Assembly (NCBI RefSeq): GCF_005943945.1
Contig: NZ_CP040710.1
Coordinates: 2,057,001 to 2,121,000, forward strand
Source of the DNA: Aggregatimonas sangjinii
GTDB taxonomy: Bacteria; Bacteroidota; Bacteroidia; Flavobacteriales; Flavobacteriaceae
Direction: 5' to 3'
DNA length: 64,000 nt
Part shown: piece after piece, positions 42,687-51,061 of the stretch
Layout of the letters: every line of letters begins with the position of its first letter
Numbering within the stretch: position 1 is the stretch's first letter
Notes under the pieces: generated by a model
What the model was told of the DNA's origin: nothing
The model's input: only the letters and a program-made list of their open reading frames with translations
Databases searched by the model: none
Position numbers and translations under genes: made by a program

Positions 42687-45089
42687 TTAATGAAAACAAT
42701 CCATACCAATGGGCGAACCGTCGGGTAATTTAGGGGTCGCAATTACTTTAAAATCATCGATTTCGTCATAAAAGTGATTGATTCTTCGAACCATTTCTAT
42801 ACTACTGGCGCTTTTTGCACCTTTCGTTATCATAGACTTCATGGCCCTGAGCTTTTCATGCGCTATGGCATTTACCTGTGGATGAACGCCATCATGAGCG
42901 GCCAAATTCATGAAGTGAAACAACACCCTGAAATTGATATTCTGCTGCACTTCATTTAAATAAGCATCCTTATGTTCTCGCTGAATCGTATTACGACCAA
43001 CTTCATCCAAAACTTCGGCCAGCCCTAGGTTTGAAGGGTCGATGGCCTTTTGTTGAATAAGACGGGATGCACGTTCCGGATGCAATAAAAACCCTAATGT
43101 CATGTCGGCCGCGGTTTCGGCGGCGGAAAGTGCATCAAAAGAAACTCCGGTTTTCCCATTAATCGACTCCCGGGTTCTTCCAAAACCAAAAGCCCTGGGC
43201 GGGAAAAGCGCCAGCTTTTCCTTGGGAATCGCAATCTCATTTGCATCCAAGGTTTTCAGAATGCTTTTTAATGCCTCCTCTTGCATGGACTTGTTAACAA
43301 TTTTGACCGTTTCCTGTCCGTCGCCTTTTACAGCATAATTGTATTCTAATCCCCCTATAATTTTGGCAACACCTTCCGTTTGGTACCTATGAAAAAAGTA
43401 CAATGGCACAAACACGTCCTCTAAAACCGAATACGCTTCCCCACTTCGAATATTATCCATCGAAAAATTGGCGATTGCGGTTTTACGAACATTCAGCATC
43501 GCATCCAATTCTTCACTTACATTCTTGCCGTTGTCCCACAAATGCGCCAGAACATGTGCACTCCCCTGTGGGCGGGCATCCTGATCGGTAATAAAACGCA
43601 ACCCGTCTGTTTTGGCCTGGTCTAAGATTTTGTCCAACTCCTCTTTTTCATTCGCTTCGTCCTGAAAACTCTCGTAAGAATAGGCTACGGAAACCTTGTC
43701 CCACTCCCCGATTCCGGTCGCATAGGCATTTGAAAAGTCGATCTCATCGCCCTTGACCGAAAACTGCGGATGGGGATAGTCCATTACCGAGGCGCGGTCG
43801 TTCGTGCTAGCCGCATAGTTGTGCGCAAAACCCAAAGTATGGCCGATTTCATGTGCCGAAAGTTGCCGAATTCGAGCAATCGCCAAATTCAACATCGGTT
43901 GGTAATTGTCATCCCTTTCCGCAAAAGGTTTGTTCATCAATGCCTGTGCGATCAGAAAATCCTGTCTGATTCGGAGGCTACCGAGGCTCACGTGGCCTTT
44001 CATTATTTCGCCGGTGCGGGGATCGGTAATACTACTACCGTAGCTCCAGCCCCTTGTGGAACGGTGTACCCATTGTATGACATTATAGCGAACGTCCAAT
44101 GGGTCGGCATCGTCGGGTAGTATTTTTACCTGAAAAGCATCTTTGTAGCCTATGGCCTCAAATGCCTGATTCCACCAGCGACCACCCTCCAGCAGGGCTG
44201 ACCGTACCGGTTCAGGCGTGCCGTTATCCAAATAATAAACAATCGGTTCGACCGCTTCGCTCACGGCGGCAGTCGGGTCTTTCTTTTCCAACCGATGCCT
44301 TGTTATAAATCGTTTTAATATCGGTTCTTGAACGGGGGTGGAATAATCGTAATACATAAAAGGATACGCTCCGCTTCGTGGGTCGAATTCCCGTTTTACA
44401 AAATTATCATCAGGTAATTCGATAAACGAATGATGTTGCGCCACGGTAACCAAGCTAGCATTCGGACTAACCGAACGAATGTTGTCTCCCTTGGCCTCTC
44501 CCTTAAACGTGAGCGTTACGTCGAATTCGATATTTTTGGGAAACGCCTTGGTCCGTTCCAAGGCCATGGCACTCTTGTCTTTGTCAACACTGTAATTTCC
44601 CTGTTCGTTTCGCTTTAAACGACCGGCGACCCCGTGGGTATCCTGCATCAGAAAATCAGTGATATCGATTATATATTTCCCACCCTTTTCTTCTTCGATC
44701 TTGAATCCCCCTAAAATGGATGTCGCAAATGCCTGCTCTACGGATTTCCGTTCCAAATTGTTGTCCGTCAAAGCCCGAAACTTAAGGTTCGGTTGTACCA
44801 ACATCAATTTGTTTCCCGCCTTTCTAAAGAATACTACTTGCTCGTTACCGAGCTGTCCCCTATCCAAGCCGATGTCATTACTCCCGATTCCACTACTCAA
44901 CGAGTACACATAGAGGAACTCCTTTTTAAGTTCCGCCACCTCTAAGTACACCTTATCGGTTTTGTCATCATGTTGAAAATTAAAGAAGCCACTGAATTTT
45001 TGAAAGTCCTTGCTCTTCTCGGCAAATTGTCCGAATAGGGCCAGAGAACAGAGTAAGCTTAGCAGGCAGAATAAAGAAGGATGTTTCAT
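42687..45089 (-). CDS. secreted zinc metalloprotease (DUF5117/DUF5118 type)
   Basis: An 800-residue protein with a signal peptide (ending LALFGQ), an N-terminal DUF5118/DUF5117 region (EFLYVYSLSSGIGSNDIGLDRGQ) and a metzincin-like zinc site HEIGHTLGFAHN with His413, Glu414, His417 and His423. It probably acts in the periplasm or outside. Substrate unknown. A box one mismatch from the -7 consensus lies near 45122-45129 on the minus strand. Confidence 0.88.
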   Translation of the reverse strand: MKHPSLFCLLSLLCSLALFGQFAEKSKDFQKFSGFFNFQHDDKTDKVYLEVAELKKEFLYVYSLSSGIGSNDIGLDRGQLGNEQVVFFRKAGNKLMLVQPNLKFRALTDNNLERKSVEQAFATSILGGFKIEEEKGGKYIIDITDFLMQDTHGVAGRLKRNEQGNYSVDKDKSAMALERTKAFPKNIEFDVTLTFKGEAKGDNIRSVSPNASLVTVAQHHSFIELPDDNFVKREFDPRSGAYPFMYYDYSTPVQEPILKRFITRHRLEKKDPTAAVSEAVEPIVYYLDNGTPEPVRSALLEGGRWWNQAFEAIGYKDAFQVKILPDDADPLDVRYNVIQWVHRSTRGWSYGSSITDPRTGEIMKGHVSLGSLRIRQDFLIAQALMNKPFAERDDNYQPMLNLAIARIRQLSAHEIGHTLGFAHNYAASTNDRASVMDYPHPQFSVKGDEIDFSNAYATGIGEWDKVSVAYSYESFQDEANEKEELDKILDQAKTDGLRFITDQDARPQGSAHVLAHLWDNGKNVSEELDAMLNVRKTAIANFSMDNIRSGEAYSVLEDVFVPLYFFHRYQTEGVAKIIGGLEYNYAVKGDGQETVKIVNKSMQEEALKSILKTLDANEIAIPKEKLALFPPRAFGFGRTRESINGKTGVSFDALSAAETAADMTLGFLLHPERASRLIQQKAIDPSNLGLAEVLDEVGRNTIQREHKDAYLNEVQQNINFRVLFHFMNLAAHDGVHPQVNAIAHEKLRAMKSMITKGAKSASSIEMVRRINHFYDEIDDFKVIATPKLPDGSPIGMDCFH

Positions 45090-45296
45090 GAGTGTTTTTT
45101 AGTACAGAAATTGGTCAGTGCTAAAATTAGCCAAAAACAATTAAAACGGCCGCATAGGTAAATCAACAAAACAAAAGGGAATTCCGTAAAAAATGCAACT
45201 GATTTTTGAGCATATGGCAATATTCTGTGATACAATTATCAAATTTTCCCCGCTAAATCGAAAGAAAACCAGTATTTTAAACCAAACCGATGTACT

Positions 45297-46757
45297 ATGT
45301 CCAAAATAAACAACCAAATCTTCTCCTCCTACGACCGAAACCCGATACTATACGATGAATTATATGATACGGAGGGAAAGGTAAAAGAAATGTACTCCAA
45401 GCTTTTTAATCTATATGGCGAGCATTCCAAAAAGGATTATGTGAAGCTGAACGAGAAAGCGAAAGCTTCTTTCTTCAACCAAGGCATTACATTTCAGGTG
45501 TACGATAAGGAGGAAACCAAGGAGAAAATTTTTCCTTTTGATCTATTTCCGCGTATTATCGATCCACAGGAATGGGATATCATCGAACGGGGCGCCATTC
45601 AAAGGAGCAAGGCTTTAAATCTTTTTTTATGGGATATTTACCACGGGAAGAAAATCATCAAACAAGGGATAGTACCCATGGAGCTTATTAGTTCATCGGC
45701 GAACTATTTGCACCAAATGAACGGAATAGATCCTCCGGGAGGCATTTATAATCATATTTCGGGAACTGATGTTATCAAACACAACGACGGTAAATATTAT
45801 GTTCTTGAGGACAATATTCGTTGCCCTTCCGGGGTGAGTTATGTTATTTGCAACCGCACTGCATTAAAACGGGCATTGTTCGGCGTTTTCAATCATTATC
45901 AGACGCACACCGTTACCAATTATGCCGAAAATCTCTTAGACCTTTTGGAAACGGTCAAGCCAAAAGGGGTAGACGTTCCCAATGTAGTTGTCATTACTCC
46001 AGGAATGTTCAATTCGGCCTTTTACGAACATTCCTATTTGGCCAAGACCATGGGCGTAGAATTGGTAGAAGGCCGCGATCTTTTTGTAGAGAATGATTTT
46101 GTATACATGAAAACAATACGAGGTCCCAAAAAGGTCGATGTCATCTACCGGCGTATAGACGATGCCTTTATCGACCCATTGGAATTTAGGCCGGATTCGT
46201 CCCTAGGCGTGCCCGGGCTATTCGCTGCGTACAAAAAAGGCAATGTCACCTTGGCGAACGCCCCTGGGACGGGGGTAGCCGATGACAAGGCTGTTTATAC
46301 CTACATGCCCGAAATCATCAAATATTACTTGAACGAAGAACCGATTTTAAACAATGTGCACACCTATCATTGCAGCCGTCCCGACGAATTAAAATACGTT
46401 TTGGAACACATACATGAGCTCGTCATCAAACCAGTAGACGAGGCGGGCGGATATGGCATATCGATCGGTAACAGATTAACCAAAGAGGAAATAGAGACCG
46501 TGAAAAAACAGGTGTCCGAAAACCCCAGGAAATATGTTGCGCAACCCATAATGTCGCTCTCAGTACATCCCACTTATATAGATGATTCCGAATCCTTTGA
46601 ACAACGCCATGTCGATTTAAGAACATTTACAGTCCTAGGAAAGGACAAGGAGTTCGTATTAAAAGGAGGGCTGACGCGTGTAGCGTTGCAGAAAGGAAAC
46701 TTGGTCGTAAACTCCTCTCAAGGCGGGGGATCAAAAGATACTTGGGTACTCAAATAA
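45297..46757 (+). CDS. circularly permuted type 2 ATP-grasp protein
   Basis: A 486-residue protein of the CP-ATPgrasp_2 family: GIDPPGGIYNHISGTDVIKHNDGKYYVLEDNIRCPSGVSYV in the first half, and EAGGYGISIGNRLT plus GGLTRVAL later. ATP-grasp enzymes form acyl-phosphate intermediates and make peptide-like amide bonds. With the alpha-E and transglutaminase genes that follow, it makes a cluster found across bacteria and predicted by comparative genomics to ligate or modify peptides. The real substrate is unknown. Cytoplasmic, no signal peptide. Confidence 0.92.
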   Translation: MSKINNQIFSSYDRNPILYDELYDTEGKVKEMYSKLFNLYGEHSKKDYVKLNEKAKASFFNQGITFQVYDKEETKEKIFPFDLFPRIIDPQEWDIIERGAIQRSKALNLFLWDIYHGKKIIKQGIVPMELISSSANYLHQMNGIDPPGGIYNHISGTDVIKHNDGKYYVLEDNIRCPSGVSYVICNRTALKRALFGVFNHYQTHTVTNYAENLLDLLETVKPKGVDVPNVVVITPGMFNSAFYEHSYLAKTMGVELVEGRDLFVENDFVYMKTIRGPKKVDVIYRRIDDAFIDPLEFRPDSSLGVPGLFAAYKKGNVTLANAPGTGVADDKAVYTYMPEIIKYYLNEEPILNNVHTYHCSRPDELKYVLEHIHELVIKPVDEAGGYGISIGNRLTKEEIETVKKQVSENPRKYVAQPIMSLSVHPTYIDDSESFEQRHVDLRTFTVLGKDKEFVLKGGLTRVALQKGNLVVNSSQGGGSKDTWVLK

Positions 46758-46881
46758 TGTGGTCAAAATGTATTTGTAACGAAAAAATGTCACGAATTCG
46801 CTTACACTAGACCTGTAGCAAAATACTTTTTTACCTTAAAACAATTTCATTCACTTTACACTTAAATAACCAGACAACCCT

Positions 46882-47829
46882 ATGCTAGCAAGAGTAGCGA
46901 ATAACCTTTTTTGGATGGGCCGTTATATCGAACGTTCCGAACATATTGCCAGATATATCAATGTAAATTATTTCTCGTCGCTCGACGCGCCTAACGAGCT
47001 ATCCCAGTCAAGACAATTCGTACTGCGCTCCATGCTTTTTATGGTGGGCGATCCCGAGCATGATGAAACCAAGGTTTTGGATGAGGAAAAAGTGTTGTAT
47101 AAAATAGGATTGGACAACGATTATCCTTTCTCAATCATCAATAATGTCAAGTACGCCCGGGAAAATGCGAACAGCGCCCGGGATTTAATCTCAACCGAAT
47201 TGTACGAAGCCATTAACAAATTCTATCATTTTGTTCTGAAATACGATGCTGAGGCTTATGTGAAGAACGGCTTACATGATTTTACCGTGAATATTACTGA
47301 AATGAGCGCCATTTTACGAGGTAAGATGCGTGGTACCCTATTGCACAATGAAATTTATGCGATTATCATGATGGGAGTGAATATTGAACGGGCCACACAA
47401 ATCATCCGTATGATCAATGCCAAATACAACGATGCCTTAAAATCGCAGGGGAGCTATGGTGATAAATTTAGTAATAGCTTTGAATGGACCACCTTATTGA
47501 AATGCGCCGAATCGTATGATATGATGCGTAGGTTCTACAAAAAAACCCCCAACAGCATCTCGACGCTCGAATTTTTGATACTCAACCCAAATTGCCCGCG
47601 GTCTATAATGAACAGCTTGAACCAAGTATACAAACACATCAAGGTACTGGACCCAAGCAAAAAATACAACAAAAATTCGACCGCATTCCTGGTCGGTAAG
47701 GTACGCGCCGAATACGAGTACAAATATATTAAGGAGATTGAGGAGGATATTCAATCATTCATAAAAGATATCCTCGACAATCTTTCCGAAATTAGCCAAA
47801 AAATGGAATCGGAGTTTTTTAATTATTAA
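46882..47829 (+). CDS. alpha-E domain protein
   Basis: A 315-residue all-helical protein starting MLARVANNLFWMGRYIERSEH, the signature of the alpha-E family, with a second conserved segment GTLLHNEIYAIIMMGVNIERATQ. The family occurs almost only beside the permuted ATP-grasp protein, sometimes fused to it. Its role, perhaps binding the substrate or tRNA-like partner, is not established. 124 bases separate it from the ATP-grasp gene and 42 bases from the transglutaminase gene. Confidence 0.92.
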   Translation: MLARVANNLFWMGRYIERSEHIARYINVNYFSSLDAPNELSQSRQFVLRSMLFMVGDPEHDETKVLDEEKVLYKIGLDNDYPFSIINNVKYARENANSARDLISTELYEAINKFYHFVLKYDAEAYVKNGLHDFTVNITEMSAILRGKMRGTLLHNEIYAIIMMGVNIERATQIIRMINAKYNDALKSQGSYGDKFSNSFEWTTLLKCAESYDMMRRFYKKTPNSISTLEFLILNPNCPRSIMNSLNQVYKHIKVLDPSKKYNKNSTAFLVGKVRAEYEYKYIKEIEEDIQSFIKDILDNLSEISQKMESEFFNY

Positions 47830-47871
47830 TAGGCTATATAAGAACTACCTTTAAGGCAATTTTCGATTCCT

Positions 47872-48732
47872 ATGCCATTAGAATACTCCATTACATATAC
47901 GGCCCAAAATACCTACGAGGAGTGGGTTCATGAAGCACATTGGCAATTTTTGATTATTCCACAACAGAACAGTTCGCAAGAATTTATAGGAATAGATTTC
48001 AAAAATTCCATCAATGCGGCCAATGAATATTCCACCAATGGTTATGGTTTTCAAACCATTAGGGTACACCCGAAACAACGGTTCAAGGAAATATCCTTCG
48101 AGGCGACCTTTAGGCTTGTTAAAAAGGAGGTAAATCCTTTTGATTTTGAACTGGAGGAGGAAAGCGAAAAGGGCTATAAAAAGCTACAAGAATTGAATTT
48201 TAAGGTTGATTTCGAGGCTTTTCTAAGCGCAACGCATTTTACTAGAGTGCCCGATAAAAATCGAAATATTTTCAGATTTGATGAGAAGAAATCGATTTTC
48301 GAGAATCTTCAGTCCTTAAACGAATGGACGTTTATACACATCTATTTTAAAACGGATGTAACCGACGTAGAGACAACTTTAGATGAAATTATCGAGAAGC
48401 GGCACGGAGTATGCCAGGATTTCACGCATCTCTTTTGTGCCCTTGCACGGCAGAACGGGGTTCCTGCGCGGTATGTTTCCGGGTATCTGCATCAGGGAAA
48501 CGGTTATTTTGGAGATTCACAAATGCACGCATGGGCCGAAGCCTATATTCCGAACGTGGGTTGGATCGGTTTCGACCCTACGAATAACCTACTCGCCAAT
48601 ACGAATCATATAAAAGTAGCCCACGGCAGGGATTATAACGACTGCTCCCCGCTTAGAGGCGTGGTATACACCTCAGGTAAAAATAAGACCGTACATTCCG
48701 TTAAGGTTTTAGGGCAACAGCAGCAGCAATAA
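47872..48732 (+). CDS. transglutaminase-family protein of the ATP-grasp/alpha-E cluster
   Basis: A 286-residue protein with the N-terminal beta-region typical of bacterial transglutaminase-like proteins and the catalytic core: Cys in KRHGVCQDFTHLF, His in MHAWAEAY and Asp in VGWIGFDPTNN. It may cleave or cross-link peptides, probably the product or substrate of the ATP-grasp protein. It ends in five Gln. Third gene of the cluster; a TACCTTTA box (one mismatch) precedes it, so separate expression is possible. Confidence 0.9.
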   Translation: MPLEYSITYTAQNTYEEWVHEAHWQFLIIPQQNSSQEFIGIDFKNSINAANEYSTNGYGFQTIRVHPKQRFKEISFEATFRLVKKEVNPFDFELEEESEKGYKKLQELNFKVDFEAFLSATHFTRVPDKNRNIFRFDEKKSIFENLQSLNEWTFIHIYFKTDVTDVETTLDEIIEKRHGVCQDFTHLFCALARQNGVPARYVSGYLHQGNGYFGDSQMHAWAEAYIPNVGWIGFDPTNNLLANTNHIKVAHGRDYNDCSPLRGVVYTSGKNKTVHSVKVLGQQQQQ

Positions 48733-48839
48733 ATACCATCTCCACACATACTGGCCCTCCTCAAATTAAGGTTAAGAATCAAATTATGGCAAGAAGAAAT
48801 ATCAATGGCATAAAAGAATAGGAATATCAAAAAGAACCC

Positions 48840-48847
48840 TATTTTTG
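48840..48847 (+). promoter_or_regulatory. -7 box of prfB
   Basis: TATTTTTG matches TAnnTTTG exactly and ends 16 bases before the prfB ATG at 48864. No clear -33. Confidence 0.65.
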
Positions 48848-48863
48848 CCTAAAAGCAATTGAA

Positions 48864-49965
48864 ATGACAATTACTACAGACCTTTACAATGGTCTACAGG
48901 ATCGCCTTGGTGCGTTAAGGAGGTATCTTTGACATTGATGCCAAGCTTATTGAAATAGAGAACGAGCAAGAAAAGACGCTCTCCCCGGACTTTTGGGACA
49001 ACCCCCAAGAGGCCCAACTGCATATGAAGTTCATCCAATCCAAAAAACAATGGGTAGATGATTATGATAAGGCCGTTGCGTTGACCGGAGATCTTGAAGT
49101 ATTTTTGGAATTCCATGCTGCTGGCGAAATCAGTGATGCAGAGGTAGAATCGCAATACCAAAAAGCCTTGGATCTTATTGAAAGGATGGAGTTTAAGAAC
49201 ATGCTCTCCGAAGAGGGGGACGAACTCCCTGCCGTGCTCCAAATAACCGCCGGTGCCGGGGGAACCGAAAGCTGCGATTGGGCGGCCATGCTCATGCGTA
49301 TGTATATGATGTGGGCCGAAAAGAACGGGTATAAGGTAAAGGAACTGAACTACCAAGAGGGCGATGTCGCGGGCATCAAGACCGTTACCTTGGAAATTGA
49401 TGGCGATTATGCCTTTGGATGGCTCAAAGGTGAGAATGGCGTACACCGTTTGGTACGCATTTCCCCTTTTGACAGCAATGCCAAAAGACACACTTCATTT
49501 GCGTCAATTTATGTATATCCCCTTGTAGACGACAGCATAGAAATCGATGTGAACCCCGCCGATATTGAAATTACCACCGCCAGATCTAGTGGTGCGGGAG
49601 GACAAAATGTGAATAAAGTGGAGACAAAGGTTCAGTTGGTACACAAACCATCCGGCATCCAGATTTCCTGTTCCGATTCCCGATCGCAACACGATAATCG
49701 GGCCACAGCTATGAAAATGCTAAAATCGCAACTGTACGAAATAGAACTGCGCAAAAAAATGGAAGCCCGACAGGAAATCGAATCCTCCAAGATGAAAATC
49801 GAGTGGGGATCTCAAATCCGCAACTATGTCATGCATCCGTATAAACTAGTAAAGGACGTACGCACATCAGAGGAAACCGGTAATGTAGATGCGGTAATGG
49901 ACGGTCAGATAGACGCCTTCTTAAAAGCCTATCTCATGATGATGGGACAAAAAGAAGAAGAATGA
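48864..49965 (+). CDS. prfB: peptide chain release factor 2, with programmed +1 frameshift
   Basis: Release factor for UGA and UAA stop codons. The first 22 codons (from 48864) end at an in-frame TGA (48930-48932); the rest continues in the +1 frame from GAC at 48931 and gives 366 residues, the normal length. Seen: SPF (200-202) for stop codon recognition and GGQ (245-247) for peptide release. The frameshift makes RF2 limit its own synthesis: when RF2 is scarce, ribosomes pause at TGA and shift. This is not a broken gene. A frame starting at 49024 is only the later part of it. Confidence 0.96.
48917..48933 (+). other. prfB programmed frameshift site
   Basis: AAGGAGG (48917-48923) lies three bases before CTT-TGA-C (48927-48933), the same arrangement as in E. 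coli prfB. The Shine-Dalgarno-like block acts inside the gene to push the ribosome forward by one base. Confidence 0.95.
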
Positions 49966-50083
49966 TGAATCGGTATTGGAAAGTCGGCAATAGACGTTAG
50001 ATGAGAATAAATGCCAATCCTTTAGACTTTAAAAAATTCGCTTTTAAAACCATTTGTTTCGAGCAGTATTTAATTGTAACAAA

Positions 50084-50434
50084 ATGATAAAAATCTATCA
50101 CAACCCCAGATGTAAAAAATCCCGAGAGGGGCTCGACGCGCTTGAAAAGTCGGGTGAGGATTTTGAAGTCGTCAAGTATCTTGAACAAGTGCCCACCAAA
50201 CCGGAATTGCGGGAAGTATTGAACTGTTTGGCAATCAAACCCGAGATGCTGGTGCGTAAAAATGAGCAAATCTGGAAAGAAAAGTATAGAGGAAAATTAT
50301 TGACAGACGAGGAAATACTCGATGCTATGATAGCACATCCAAAGTTGATAGAGCGTCCTATTGTAATGAAAGGAAACAAAGCGGTTATCGGAAGGCCATT
50401 AGAGAATATTGTCACTCTTTTAAAGAATTCATAA
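50084..50434 (+). CDS. arsC: ArsC/Spx-type arsenate reductase family protein
   Basis: A 116-residue protein of the glutaredoxin-linked ArsC family. Cys10 in IYHNPRCKKSR is the catalytic Cys, and the RPIVMKGNKAVIGRP segment near the end is typical. The ATG at 50084 is chosen because the family starts there; the frame extends upstream. No other ars gene is near, so it may be a general thiol reductase of the family and not an arsenate detoxifier. Confidence 0.88.
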   Translation: MIKIYHNPRCKKSREGLDALEKSGEDFEVVKYLEQVPTKPELREVLNCLAIKPEMLVRKNEQIWKEKYRGKLLTDEEILDAMIAHPKLIERPIVMKGNKAVIGRPLENIVTLLKNS

Positions 50435-50547
50435 AAACGACCACCTTGAGGAATATTACGGAATACTTCTTGCAAGGTAGTTTTAACAAAGCTTTAACCA
50501 AGCTCAGTTAAACCTTGAAATAATTTTAATATCTAAACCATAACAAC

Positions 50548-51057
50548 ATGAAATCGAGCAAAATTTACTGGCTTTCATTTTTTACAATAATGCTTTTCGG
50601 AGCGGAACTACATGCACAATACGGCTATGGTGGCGGTGGATACGGATACGGAAGAGGCGGATATGGTTACGGAAGAAATCGAAGCCTTTCGGCACAACCC
50701 GATACGGCCCCCGAACCTCCAAAACCAAAAACAGCCGATGAAATGGTAGACGAACAGATGCCGACCATTGCCGAGACATTGGAGCTCAACGATTTTGAAT
50801 CGGCGGTTTTAAGTTCGATACTGAAAAAATACGTGCAGCAACGAATAGAAATGCAAATTCTAAAGTTGAGTCCTGAAAAGATGAAGGAAGGGTTTGAAAA
50901 AATCACCGAAAAACAGGATGCGGAAATCAAGGCCGGACTTCCGCCGGAGAAATACGAAGGCTTTGTAGAAATGATGGAAAAAGGCCTTCAGAAGTCGAAA
51001 AAGGAGAAAAAGAAAGAACGAAGGAAAAAATCAAAGAAGAAGGACAAATCAAAATAA
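50548..51057 (+). CDS. secreted Gly/Tyr-rich protein with Lys-rich end
   Basis: A 169-residue protein with a signal peptide (ending ELHAQ), a Gly/Tyr/Arg repeat region at about 25-50 (YGYGGGGYGYGRGGYG type), a helical middle (about 65-135) and an extremely Lys-rich end. I know no family for it. It lies 4 bases before the TonB-dependent receptor gene, so the two are surely cotranscribed, and it may be a ligand, chaperone or surface partner of the receptor (inference). Confidence 0.75.
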   Translation: MKSSKIYWLSFFTIMLFGAELHAQYGYGGGGYGYGRGGYGYGRNRSLSAQPDTAPEPPKPKTADEMVDEQMPTIAETLELNDFESAVLSSILKKYVQQRIEMQILKLSPEKMKEGFEKITEKQDAEIKAGLPPEKYEGFVEMMEKGLQKSKKEKKKERRKKSKKKDKSK

Positions 51058-51061
51058 TCAT

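Noticed and set aside
42598-42699. N-terminal extension of threonine aldolase to 42699.
   Set aside because: It would encode the perfect hairpin and overlap the end of the metalloprotease gene; the family begins at EINLISDT.
48864-48932. prfB looks interrupted by an in-frame TGA and could be called a pseudogene or sequencing error.
   Set aside because: The context AAGGAGG-TAT-CTT-TGA-C is the conserved programmed frameshift of release factor 2, and the joined product has normal length and SPF and GGQ motifs.
48874-49491. A 205-residue minus-strand frame opposite prfB.
   Set aside because: The opposite strand is the conserved release factor gene, including its frameshift site; no promoter on the minus strand.
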